NCBI RefSeq assembly: GCF_009905435.1
Contig: NZ_JAAAMT010000003.1
Span: 62,001-126,000, forward strand
Source of the DNA: Pseudomonas sp. R5(2019)
GTDB taxonomy: Bacteria; Pseudomonadota; Gammaproteobacteria; Pseudomonadales; Pseudomonadaceae
Direction of reading: 5' to 3'
DNA length: 64,000 nt
This document shows, in pieces, positions 45,867 to 53,935 of this stretch. The notes beneath the pieces were generated by a model. It made no database searches. It was not told the DNA's origin and saw nothing but the letters and a program-made list of their open reading frames with translations. Positions within the stretch are counted from its first letter, which is position 1; the number at the start of each line of letters is the position of its first letter. Position numbers and translations under genes: made by a program.

Positions 45867-47100
45867 AATGGAACATCGCAGCATCGTCGTGATTGGTGCG
45901 GGGCCGGCGGGGGCAATTGCCGCAGCCTTGCTCAAGCGCCGCGGCCACGACGTGCTGGTGATCGAGCGTCAGCGCTTTCCGCGCTTCTCGATCGGTGAAA
46001 GCCTGCTCTGCCATTGCCTGGATTTCGTCGAAGAAGCGGGGATGCTCGAGGCTGTACAAGCGGCCGGCTTCCAACTCAAGAACGGTGCCGCCTTTGCCTG
46101 TGGCGAGCAGTACAGTGCCTTTGATTTTGGCGAGACATTCAGCCATGGCAAATCCACTACCTTCCAGGTGCAGCGTGCCGATTTCGACCAACTGCTGGCC
46201 GAGCAGGCCGCGCGGCAAGGCGTCGAAATCCGCTATGAACAAGAGATTGTCAGCGCCGATTTCAGCGGCCCTGAGCCGCAGCTGCAGGTGCGCCGCATCG
46301 ACGGCAGCGGCTACCGCGTGCAAGCCGGCTTCGTGCTCGATGCCAGCGGTTACGGCCGGGTCCTGCCGCGTTTGCTCGACCTTGAAGCGCCGTCGAACTT
46401 CCCGGTGCGCCAGGCGGTGTTCACCCACATCGAAGACCGCATCGAACACCCGGCCTTCGACCGGGAAAAGATCCTTGTCACCGTACACCCCGATCATCGC
46501 GATATCTGGTTCTGGACCATCCCGTTCAGCAACGGCCGCTGCTCTCTGGGCGTGGTTGCCGGGCGCGAGCATTTTGCCGAGGCGGGCAGCGACCTGGATG
46601 CCTGCCTCAAACACTTCGTCGCGCAAACCCCAAGCCTGCAATCGGTGCTCAAGGACGCCGTGTGGGACACGCCGGCACGCACCATCGGCGGCTACGCGGC
46701 CAACGTCAAAAGCCTGCACGGGCCAGGCTTCGCGCTGCTGGGCAATGCGGCTGAATTTCTCGACCCGGTGTTCTCTTCGGGCGTGACGATCGCCATGCGC
46801 TCGGCGAGCATGGCCGCTGGCTTGCTCGACCGCCAGCTCAAGGGCGATGCCGTCGATTGGCAGAGTGAATTCGCCGCGCCGCTCAAACGCGGTGTCGACA
46901 CCTTCCGCGCCTACGTGCAAGGCTGGTACGACGGCCGCTTCCAGGACGTGATTTTCCACCCGGGCAGTTCCGCCGACATCCGCGGCATGATCAGCTCGAT
47001 CCTCGCCGGCTACGCCTGGGATGAGCGCAACCCCTTCGTTGCCGAACCCGAGCGACGCTTGCACATGCTGGCCCAGGTCTGTGCGAGGCCGCGGCCATGA
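45853..47100 (+). CDS. FAD-dependent oxidoreductase of the flavin halogenase/monooxygenase superfamily
   Basis: 415 residues. The FAD-binding Rossmann motif GAGPAGAIAAALL and a second-strand Glu-Arg (VIERQRFPRFSIGESLL) are at the N-terminus. IWFWTIPF near residue 219 resembles the W-x-W-x-I-P halogenase box but lacks its exact tryptophan pair, so hydroxylation, desaturation or halogenation are all open. Xanthomonadin clusters carry a related halogenase. AGGAGG at 45843-45848 gives the best ribosome-binding site in the cluster. Confidence 0.85.
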   Translation: MPNSEMEHRSIVVIGAGPAGAIAAALLKRRGHDVLVIERQRFPRFSIGESLLCHCLDFVEEAGMLEAVQAAGFQLKNGAAFACGEQYSAFDFGETFSHGKSTTFQVQRADFDQLLAEQAARQGVEIRYEQEIVSADFSGPEPQLQVRRIDGSGYRVQAGFVLDASGYGRVLPRLLDLEAPSNFPVRQAVFTHIEDRIEHPAFDREKILVTVHPDHRDIWFWTIPFSNGRCSLGVVAGREHFAEAGSDLDACLKHFVAQTPSLQSVLKDAVWDTPARTIGGYAANVKSLHGPGFALLGNAAEFLDPVFSSGVTIAMRSASMAAGLLDRQLKGDAVDWQSEFAAPLKRGVDTFRAYVQGWYDGRFQDVIFHPGSSADIRGMISSILAGYAWDERNPFVAEPERRLHMLAQVCARPRP

Positions 47101-47125
47101 GCGATACCTGGACGGGTGAAGCCGG

Positions 47126-47611
47126 ATGATCCGCCTACTGTTGATCAGTTGCCTGCTGTTGCTCAGCGCTTGCGCCAGCCGCGCACCGCTGCCGGCACAG
47201 ATGCCGACGCTGAACCTGCCGCAGCAGTTGCACATACAGCGTCTGCAGGCCGGCGAACGCCAGGACTGGATGCTGGTCATACAGCGTGAACAGGCGAACC
47301 TGCGCTGGTCGCTGCTGGACTTTCTCGGCATCCCCCAGGCCCGCCAACTGCTGAGCGACGGAACCTGGCAGGCCGATGGCTTGCTGCCGCCCAACCCCCA
47401 GGCCCGCGAGCTGTTCGCGGCCGTGCTGTTCGCCCTGACGCCTGAGGCAGAGCTGGCCGGCAACTACCCGGGCGCCCGCCAACAGGGCCAGCGCCGTACG
47501 CTGGGCGAGCGCTGGCAGGTGATCTATGAGCAACCGGAGACCTTTACCGTGAAACTTGCGCAGGGGCTGCGCTACAACGTCAGCCCATTGCCCACCGAGG
47601 CGACTCCATGA
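47126..47611 (+). CDS. DUF3261-type lipoprotein, aryl-polyene gene 15
   Basis: 161 residues with a lipobox LLSAC (Cys16), so an envelope lipoprotein. The body matches the small DUF3261 proteins found in aryl-polyene clusters (LDFLGIPQARQLLSDGTW). It may dock the polyene at the outer membrane, as LolB does for lipoproteins; this is inference. Preceded by the only sizeable gap in the cluster (25 nt) and linked to the next gene by ATGA. Confidence 0.83.
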   Translation: MIRLLLISCLLLLSACASRAPLPAQMPTLNLPQQLHIQRLQAGERQDWMLVIQREQANLRWSLLDFLGIPQARQLLSDGTWQADGLLPPNPQARELFAAVLFALTPEAELAGNYPGARQQGQRRTLGERWQVIYEQPETFTVKLAQGLRYNVSPLPTEATP

Positions 47612-48801
47612 CGGCCTTTCTCAATGCTCTCGGCGTGATCTGCGCCCTGGGTGCTGACCGCGCCCAGGTCAGCCGCAGCCTGTTTGCCGGCGACTGCAGC
47701 GGTGTGCGCGCCGAAGCCGGCTGGGTGCCGGAGCGGCAGCTGCCGGTGGCGGCCGTGCGCGTTGAACTGCCAGCGCTGCCCGACACCTGTGCAGCGCACG
47801 AAAGCCGCAACAACCGACTGCTGTTGGCTGCCGCCCACCAGATCGAAACCGAACTGCGCGAGGCCATTGGCCGTTACGGCGCCACACGCGTGGGCATCGT
47901 GCTCGGCACCAGCACCTCGGGCATCGACGAAGCCAGCCGCGGCATCAAAACCTACTTGCAAGACCAGCGCTTTCCCGACAGCTACGACTACCGTCAGCAA
48001 GAGCTTGGCTCCCCGGCCAATTGCCTTGCCGACTGGCTGCAGTCGAGCGGCCCGGCCTACGTCATTTCCACCGCCTGCACCTCCAGCGCCCGCGCCTTGA
48101 TGAGCGCCCGCCGGCTGCTCGACATGGGCCTGTGCGATGCGGTGATCTGTGGCGGTGTAGACACCCTCTGCCAGCTGACACTGAACGGTTTCTCGGCGCT
48201 GGAAGCGATCAGCGAACAGCGCTGCAACCCGTTCTCGCGTCACCGCAATGGCATCAATATCGGTGAAGCAGCGGCCCTGTTCCTGATGAGTCGCGATGAC
48301 CAGGGCCCAGGAATCGCCCTGCTCGGCGAGGGCGCCAGCAGCGACGCGCACCATATTTCCGCGCCCGACCCACAGGGCCTTGGCGCCATCGCCGCGATGC
48401 GCCAGGCGTTGCAACGGGCGCAGCTGGGCCCCGAGCAGATCGACTACCTGAACCTGCACGGCACCGCGACGGTACACAATGACGCCATGGAGAGCCTGGC
48501 GGTGCAGGCGGTGTTCCCCGCGGGCGTGCCCTGCTCGTCGACCAAACCCCTGAGCGGCCATACACTGGGCGCCGCCGGGGCGCTGGAGGCCGCGTTCTGC
48601 TGGCTGGCCCTCTGCGCCGACAACCGCGACAGCGTGTTGCCACCGCACGTCTGGGACGCGCAGCCCGACCCACAGCTGCCCAGTCTGAACCTGATAGATA
48701 CCCACGCACGCCTGCCTCAGGGCAAGGCGCGCCGGCTGATGAGCAACTCCTTTGCCTTTGGTGGCAATAACGTCAGCCTGATTCTCGGAGATGCCCCATG
48801 A
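47608..48801 (+). CDS. Beta-ketoacyl-ACP synthase 1 of the aryl-polyene cluster
   Basis: 397 residues with the full ketosynthase triad: Cys157 in STACTSSA, His284 in LHGTAT and His318 in SGHTLGAAGA. Condenses malonyl-ACP with the growing chain. More divergent than FabF-type enzymes and probably paired with the second ketosynthase at 49989. ATGA overlaps at both ends. Confidence 0.92.
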   Translation: MTAFLNALGVICALGADRAQVSRSLFAGDCSGVRAEAGWVPERQLPVAAVRVELPALPDTCAAHESRNNRLLLAAAHQIETELREAIGRYGATRVGIVLGTSTSGIDEASRGIKTYLQDQRFPDSYDYRQQELGSPANCLADWLQSSGPAYVISTACTSSARALMSARRLLDMGLCDAVICGGVDTLCQLTLNGFSALEAISEQRCNPFSRHRNGINIGEAAALFLMSRDDQGPGIALLGEGASSDAHHISAPDPQGLGAIAAMRQALQRAQLGPEQIDYLNLHGTATVHNDAMESLAVQAVFPAGVPCSSTKPLSGHTLGAAGALEAAFCWLALCADNRDSVLPPHVWDAQPDPQLPSLNLIDTHARLPQGKARRLMSNSFAFGGNNVSLILGDAP

Positions 48802-49268
48802 TCGCTTGGCCAATCGCTGAGTTGGTGCCCCATTCGGGCGACATGATCCTGATCGACGCCGTCGAATCATTCGACCAGGATCAGGTCTGCACCCATGTCA
48901 CCGTTCGCCCCGGCGGCCCCTTCAGCCGCCCAGACGGCAGCCTGCCCGCCTGGATCGGCGTCGAGCTGATGGCTCAAAGCGTCGCCGCCTTCGCCGGTTG
49001 CCGCGCCCGCAGCAAAGGCGAACCCGTGCAATTGGGCTTTTTGCTCGGCACGCGCAAATTCGAATGCAATGTGGAACACTTCCCGGTCGGCACCGAGCTG
49101 AGCATCCATGCCCAGCGCTCACTGGAAGACGACAACGGCATGGGCGTTTTTGAATGTCGCCTGAGCGGCCCCGGGATCGAAGCCCAGGCCCGCCTGAATG
49201 TGTTCAGCCCGCCCGCCTCCAGCCAGCCTCTGGCCCAACCCAACGCACAGGAATCCAGCCATGACTGA
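48798..49268 (+). CDS. ApeP-like 3-hydroxyacyl-ACP dehydratase
   Basis: 156 residues of the hot-dog type: LVPHSGDMILIDAV near the start and WIGVELMAQSVAAFAGCRAR, where the Glu follows the first His at dehydratase spacing. It would remove water after each ketoreduction, leaving a conjugated double bond. This is the cluster's second dehydratase, besides the domain fused to the ligase. Confidence 0.88.
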   Translation: MIAWPIAELVPHSGDMILIDAVESFDQDQVCTHVTVRPGGPFSRPDGSLPAWIGVELMAQSVAAFAGCRARSKGEPVQLGFLLGTRKFECNVEHFPVGTELSIHAQRSLEDDNGMGVFECRLSGPGIEAQARLNVFSPPASSQPLAQPNAQESSHD

Positions 49269-49989
49269 CTCCATTCTGGTCACCGGCTCCAGCCGTGGCA
49301 TCGGCCGCGCCATCGCCTTGCGCCTGGCCCGGGCAGGCTTCGACCTGGTGCTGCACTGCCGCAGTGGCCGCAGCGATGCCGAGGCGGTGCGCGAAGAAAT
49401 CCTCACGCTGGGGCAACAGGCGCGGGTGCTGCAATTCGACGTCGCCGACCGCGCCGCCTGTGCAGCCATTCTGGTGGAGGATGTCGAGACCCACGGCGCC
49501 TACTATGGCGTGGTGTGCAATGCCGGCCTGACCCGCGACGGCGCCTTCCCGGCCCTCACCGAGGACGATTGGGACCAGGTGCTGCGCACTAACCTGGACG
49601 GTTTCTACAATGTCCTGCACCCGATCATCATGCCGATGATCCGCCGCCGCGCAGCCGGGCGCATCGTCTGCATTACCTCGGTGTCCGGGCTGATCGGCAA
49701 CCGTGGCCAGGTCAACTACAGCGCTTCAAAGGCTGGGGTGATCGGTGCGGCCAAGGCCTTGGCGATCGAGCTGGGTAAGCGCAAGATCACGGTTAACTGC
49801 GTGGCACCGGGGCTGATCGATACCGCCATGCTCGATGAGCAGGTACCGGTCGAAGAACTGCTGAAGATGATTCCGGCCCAGCGCATGGGCACCCCTGAAG
49901 AAGTCGCCGGGGCCGTGAACTTCCTGATGTCGGCCGAGGCCGCCTATATCACCCGCCAGGTCCTGGCGGTCAACGGAGGGCTGTGTTGA
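49261..49989 (+). CDS. 3-oxoacyl-ACP reductase, FabG-like
   Basis: 242 residues of the short-chain dehydrogenase family: NADPH motif TGSSRGIGRA, catalytic Ser in ITSVSG and Tyr-x3-Lys in YSASK. Reduces the beta-keto group during polyene elongation. ATG 49261 overlaps the dehydratase gene by 8 nt. Confidence 0.94.
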   Translation: MTDSILVTGSSRGIGRAIALRLARAGFDLVLHCRSGRSDAEAVREEILTLGQQARVLQFDVADRAACAAILVEDVETHGAYYGVVCNAGLTRDGAFPALTEDDWDQVLRTNLDGFYNVLHPIIMPMIRRRAAGRIVCITSVSGLIGNRGQVNYSASKAGVIGAAKALAIELGKRKITVNCVAPGLIDTAMLDEQVPVEELLKMIPAQRMGTPEEVAGAVNFLMSAEAAYITRQVLAVNGGLC

Positions 49990-51215
49990 TGAAACGCGTC
50001 GTCGTCACCGGCATGGCCGGCATCACCTCGCTGGGCAATGACTGGGACAGTATCGTGGCGAATTTCGCGGCCAATCGCAGCGGCATCCGGCGCATGGACG
50101 AATGGGACCGTTTCGAGGAATTGAACACCCGCCTGGCCGGCCCTATCGATGACTTCAAGGTCCCGCCGTACTGGACCCGCAAGCAGTTGCGCAGCATGGG
50201 CCGGGTTTCGCGCCTGGCCGTGGCCGCCGCCGAAAACGCCCTGCGCGACGCCGGCCTGCTCGACGACCCGATCATCCGTGACGGTCGCATGGGCGTTGCC
50301 TGCGGCTCATCCACCGGGAGCACCGCCGAAATCAAGGCGTTCGGCAATATGCTGCTCAACTCGGTGGCAGACGGCCTGAACGCCAACTCCTACGTGCGCA
50401 TGATGCCGCACACCACCGCCGCCAATATCAGCATCTTCTTTGGCCTGACCGGCCGCCTGATCCCCACCTCCAGCGCCTGCACCAGTGGCAGCCAGGGCAT
50501 CGGCTATGCCTATGAGGCGATCAAGTTCGGCCGCCTGCCCTTGATGCTCGCCGGCGGCGCTGAAGAGCTGTGCCCGACCGAGGCCATGGTGTTCGATGCC
50601 CTGTACGCCACCAGCCTCAAGAACGACGCTCCGCAAAGCAGCCCGCGCCCCTACGACCGCGACCGCGATGGCCTGGTGATCGGCGAAGGCGGCGGCATGC
50701 TGGTCCTCGAAGAGCTCGAACATGCCTTGGCCCGTGGTGCGCATATTCACGCCGAAATCGTGGGTTTTGGCAGTAATGCCGATGGCCAGCACACCACCCG
50801 TCCGGAGCAGGTCACCATGCGCCGGGCCATGGAGCTGGCACTGGAAGACGCCGACCTGGCGACCGAGGCCATCGGCTATGTGAACGGCCACGGCACCGCC
50901 ACCGAGCAAGGCGATATCGCCGAAACCCAGGCCACCAGCAGCCTGTTCGGCCCGCGCATGCCGATCAGCTCGCAGAAGAGTTTCCTCGGCCATACGCTGG
51001 GCGCCTGTGGTGCGCTGGAGTCCTGGTTCAGCATCGAAATGATGAACCGTGACCTGTACGTGCACACCCTTAACCTGGACCACATCGACCCGCGCTGCGG
51101 CGAACTCGATTACCTGTGTGGGGAATTTCGCAGCATGAGCCATGGCTTTGTGATGAATAACAACTTTGCCTTTGGCGGGGTCAACACCTCACTGATCTTC
51201 CGTCGCTGGACCTGA
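49989..51215 (+). CDS. Beta-ketoacyl-ACP synthase 2 (FabF-like), last aryl-polyene gene
   Basis: 408 residues, FabF-like throughout, with Cys164 in SSACTSGSQG, His301 in NGHGTAT and His335 in FLGHTLGA. The start is ATG 49989, sharing its A with the reductase stop (TGATG), 9 nt after GGAGGG; an in-frame GTG at 49983 is too close to that site. Ends the 17-kb gene run; no clear terminator follows before the convergent LysR gene, whose stop is 28 nt away. Confidence 0.95.
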   Translation: MKRVVVTGMAGITSLGNDWDSIVANFAANRSGIRRMDEWDRFEELNTRLAGPIDDFKVPPYWTRKQLRSMGRVSRLAVAAAENALRDAGLLDDPIIRDGRMGVACGSSTGSTAEIKAFGNMLLNSVADGLNANSYVRMMPHTTAANISIFFGLTGRLIPTSSACTSGSQGIGYAYEAIKFGRLPLMLAGGAEELCPTEAMVFDALYATSLKNDAPQSSPRPYDRDRDGLVIGEGGGMLVLEELEHALARGAHIHAEIVGFGSNADGQHTTRPEQVTMRRAMELALEDADLATEAIGYVNGHGTATEQGDIAETQATSSLFGPRMPISSQKSFLGHTLGACGALESWFSIEMMNRDLYVHTLNLDHIDPRCGELDYLCGEFRSMSHGFVMNNNFAFGGVNTSLIFRRWT

Positions 51216-51242
51216 GCCTTTACCCCTGATGGGTGCAGGCGT

Positions 51243-52133
51243 TCACGCCTGCACCCCACGCGTCAACAAATCCACAAACGCCAGCCCCATCGCCGAGGCT
51301 GGCTCACTCCGCTGAGCCAGCCAGACGGCCGTCTCCGCGCCTGGGTCCAGCAGGGTGCGATACACCACACCGTCAATGCGCATGCGCTGATACGACGACG
51401 GCAATACCGATACCCCAAGCCCTGCCGCCACCAGCGCAATAATGGTCATCACCTCCAGCGCTTCCTGGGCAAAATGCGGCGTGAACCCGGCCTGCCGCGC
51501 CAGGCTCAGCAGTTGCGCATGCAGCCCGCTGCCAAAGGTGCGAGGGAAGAACACAAACGGCTCATCCGCCAGCGCGGCCAGCTGCAGGCCGCCGGCGCCT
51601 TGCGCCAAGGGATGCTGGGCGCTGAGTACGGCCATCAGCGGTTCACGGGCCAGCTCCGAAACCACAAGGCCCTCGGGCAGCGGCAGCGGGCGCATGAGGC
51701 CGACTTCGATGGTTTTATTGACCAGCGCTTCGGCGATCTCCCGGCTGCTCATTTCCTGCAGGTTCAGGTGCACCGCCGGGAATTGCTGGCGAAAATGATA
51801 GATGGCCTGCGGAATGCTCGAGTTGAACGGCGCCGAAGCGGTAAAGCCGATCTTCAGTTCGCCCAACTCACCCAGCTGCGCACGGCGCGCGACATCCGCA
51901 GCCTTGTCGACCTGCGCCAACACCTGACGGGCCTCCTCAAGAAACAACCGCCCGGCTTCGCTCAACGCCACCCGTCGGTTGGTCCGTTCGAACAACCGCG
52001 CGCCCACTTCCTGTTCCAGCGCCTGAATCTGCTGGCTCAACGGCGGCTGGGAAATGCCGAGTTGCTGCGCCGCCCGGCCAAAATGCAGCTCTTCGGCCAC
52101 AGCGATGAAATACCGCAGATGACGCAATTCCAT
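51243..52133 (-). CDS. LysR-family transcriptional regulator
   Basis: 296 residues: N-terminal winged helix-turn-helix (MELRHLRYFIAVAEELHFGRAAQQLGISQPPLSQQ) in parts, then a two-lobed effector domain. Divergent from the MFS transporter gene, the classic LysR layout and the same pairing as E. coli ynfL-ynfM, so it most likely controls that transporter. ATAGCCAGCTAT (52195-52206) in the shared gap is a possible binding site. Effector unknown. Confidence 0.92.
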   Translation of the reverse strand: MELRHLRYFIAVAEELHFGRAAQQLGISQPPLSQQIQALEQEVGARLFERTNRRVALSEAGRLFLEEARQVLAQVDKAADVARRAQLGELGELKIGFTASAPFNSSIPQAIYHFRQQFPAVHLNLQEMSSREIAEALVNKTIEVGLMRPLPLPEGLVVSELAREPLMAVLSAQHPLAQGAGGLQLAALADEPFVFFPRTFGSGLHAQLLSLARQAGFTPHFAQEALEVMTIIALVAAGLGVSVLPSSYQRMRIDGVVYRTLLDPGAETAVWLAQRSEPASAMGLAFVDLLTRGVQA

Positions 52134-52194
52134 GGGCGCTCCATTGATTCGTCAAAGCTATCAAACAGGTCGAACAATATATTGGAGTTAGTCG

Positions 52195-52206
52195 ATAGCC
52201 AGCTAT
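52195..52206. promoter_or_regulatory. Possible LysR binding palindrome
   Basis: ATAGC-CA-GCTAT, a 12-bp dyad 46 bp before the MFS start and 62 bp from the LysR start, in the region where LysR proteins bind. A related half AGCTATC occurs at 52157-52163. Assignment rests on position and symmetry only. Confidence 0.35.
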
Positions 52207-52251
52207 ATTCTTTTTTCACTGCCTCTTTGGCCGTACCCCGCCGAGGTCCCT

Positions 52252-53520
52252 GTGAAAACTGCTGTTGCTGTACCTGCTCAACCCCTCCCCATCGATTCGA
52301 TTGCCCCCACGCTTGAACACCGCTGGATAGAAAAAGGCACGCCGCTGTTTTTGCGCACTGTGCTGGCGCTGTTCAGCGGCGGCTTTGCAACCTTTGCCCT
52401 GCTCTACTGCGTGCAGCCGATGATGCCGATGCTGTCCCACGAGTTCGCCATCAATGCGGCCCAGAGCAGCCTGATTCTGTCGGTCTCGACCGGGATGCTG
52501 GCGATCGGCCTGTTGATCACCGGGCCCATCTCCGACCGGGTCGGGCGCAAGCCGGTGATGGTTTGCGCGCTGTTCTGTGCGGCCTTGTGCACCCTGGCCA
52601 GCGCGTTGATGCCCAACTGGGAAAGCATCCTGCTGATGCGCGCCCTGGTGGGCCTGTCGCTGAGCGGGCTGGCGGCCGTGGCCATGACTTACCTGAGTGA
52701 AGAGATTCACCCGCAACACATCGGCCTGGCCATGGGGCTGTATATCGGCGGCAATGCCATTGGCGGCATGAGCGGGCGGCTGATCATTGGGGTGTTGATC
52801 GATTTCGTCAGCTGGCACACGGCGATGCTGATCATCGGTGGCCTGGCCCTGATCGCCGCCACGGTGTTCTGGAAAATCCTGCCTGAATCGCGCAACTTCC
52901 GCGCCCGCTCGCTCAAGCCGCGCAGCCTGCTCGATGGCTTCACCATGCACTTTCGCGATGCCGGGCTGCCGTGGCTGTTCCTCGAAGCCTTCGTGCTGAT
53001 GGGCGCCTTCGTGACCCTGTTCAACTACATCGGCTACCGCTTGCTGGCCGAGCCGTATCACATGAGCCAGGCGCTGGTGGGGTTACTGTCGGTGGTGTAC
53101 CTGTCGGGCATCTACAGCTCGGCCCAGATCGGCGCACTGGCTGACAAACTCGGCCGCCGCCGGGTGTTCTGGGCCACGATCGTGGTGATGTTCGCGGGCC
53201 TGGGCCTGACCATGCTGACACCGGTGCCGGTCATCATCGTCGGGATGCTGATCTTCACCTTCGGCTTCTTCGGCGCCCACTCGGTGGCCAGCAGCTGGAT
53301 CGGCCGCCGCGCCACCAAGGCCAAGGGCCAGGCGTCGTCGCTGTACCTGTTCAGCTACTACGCCGGCTCCAGCGTCGCCGGTACGGCGGGCGGGATGTTC
53401 TGGCACTACGCGGGGTGGAACGGCATCGGCTTGTTTATTGGCGCGCTGCTGGTGGTGGCCTTGCTGGTGGCGGTGCGGTTGAGCAAGTTGCCGGCATTAA
53501 CCGGCAACCAGAACGCTTAG
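52252..53520 (+). CDS. MFS transporter, YnfM-like
   Basis: 422 residues with 12 membrane segments, the MFS loop motif GPISDRVGRKPVM between segments 2 and 3 and its weaker repeat ADKLGRRRVFW. Similar in layout to E. coli YnfM, a proposed drug or metabolite exporter. Hydrophilic N-terminus of about 35 residues. Regulated presumably by the divergent LysR gene. Starts at GTG 52252 or the in-frame codons just after it: the reading VKTAVAVPAQPLP follows AGGTCCCT, a modest Shine-Dalgarno. Confidence 0.92.
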   Translation: MKTAVAVPAQPLPIDSIAPTLEHRWIEKGTPLFLRTVLALFSGGFATFALLYCVQPMMPMLSHEFAINAAQSSLILSVSTGMLAIGLLITGPISDRVGRKPVMVCALFCAALCTLASALMPNWESILLMRALVGLSLSGLAAVAMTYLSEEIHPQHIGLAMGLYIGGNAIGGMSGRLIIGVLIDFVSWHTAMLIIGGLALIAATVFWKILPESRNFRARSLKPRSLLDGFTMHFRDAGLPWLFLEAFVLMGAFVTLFNYIGYRLLAEPYHMSQALVGLLSVVYLSGIYSSAQIGALADKLGRRRVFWATIVVMFAGLGLTMLTPVPVIIVGMLIFTFGFFGAHSVASSWIGRRATKAKGQASSLYLFSYYAGSSVAGTAGGMFWHYAGWNGIGLFIGALLVVALLVAVRLSKLPALTGNQNA

Positions 53521-53606
53521 TTCAAGATCTCGACCCGGTCGCCGGCGGCCAGAGCGGCGGTGCTGAACAGCGGGGCAAGCAGCAGAGCGAGGGTTTGGGC
53601 TTTCAT
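53517..53606 (-). CDS. 29-residue signal-peptide-like ORF
   Basis: MKAQTLALLLAPLFSTAALA followed by AGDRVEILN and a TAA that overlaps the MFS stop region. The first 20 residues look like a Sec signal peptide with an ALA cleavage site; only about nine residues would remain. There is no strong ribosome-binding site. Either the start of a gene whose remainder was lost or replaced by the end of the MFS gene, or a short secreted peptide. Not recognised. Confidence 0.35.
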   Translation of the reverse strand: MKAQTLALLLAPLFSTAALAAGDRVEILN

Positions 53607-53687
53607 GGTCGTGGTCCAATCCGGGTTTTGATGGGACCAGCTTAGGGCGGCAGGCTGAATTGAAGCTTAAAGGAGCAAGACTTGCCC

Positions 53688-53841
53688 CAATGCCAGTCAG
53701 TTAAGGAATGGAGCGCCGAAAACCTGTGGGAGCGGATTTATCCGCGAATCCAGACACCGCGGTTTTTCTGGCATTGCGCGGTGCCTTCATTCGCGGATAA
53801 ATCCGCTCCCACCTGGATCTCGCCTTAACTGACTGGCATTG
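53688..53841. mobile_element. Non-coding insertion element (MITE-like), copy 3
   Basis: 154 bp with the same ends as copy 1: AATGCCAGTCAGTTAAG at 53689-53705 and its exact reverse complement at 53824-53840; symmetry extends to 23 bp (53684-53706 against 53823-53845). Flanked by AGACTTGCCC (53678-53687) and GGGCTTGCCC (53842-53851), 8 of 10 identical, a likely target duplication in REP sequence. The interior differs from copy 1: a GTGGGAGCGGATTTATCCGCG REP pair (arms 53726-53749 and 53789-53812). No ORF. The rest of 53607-53935 shows nothing recognisable. Confidence 0.75.
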
Positions 53842-53935
53842 GGGCTTGCCCGCGAAGAAAGCAATGCGGTCTGTCTGGCTGATCGCGGCGCATTCATCGC
53901 GAGCAAGCTCTGCTCTACAGGTGTTTCGGCAGCGT

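Noticed and set aside
45853..47100. Firm call of tryptophan halogenase
   Set aside because: The FAD motifs fit the superfamily, but the W-x-W-x-I-P halogenase box is not intact (IWFWTIPF), so the reaction is left open.
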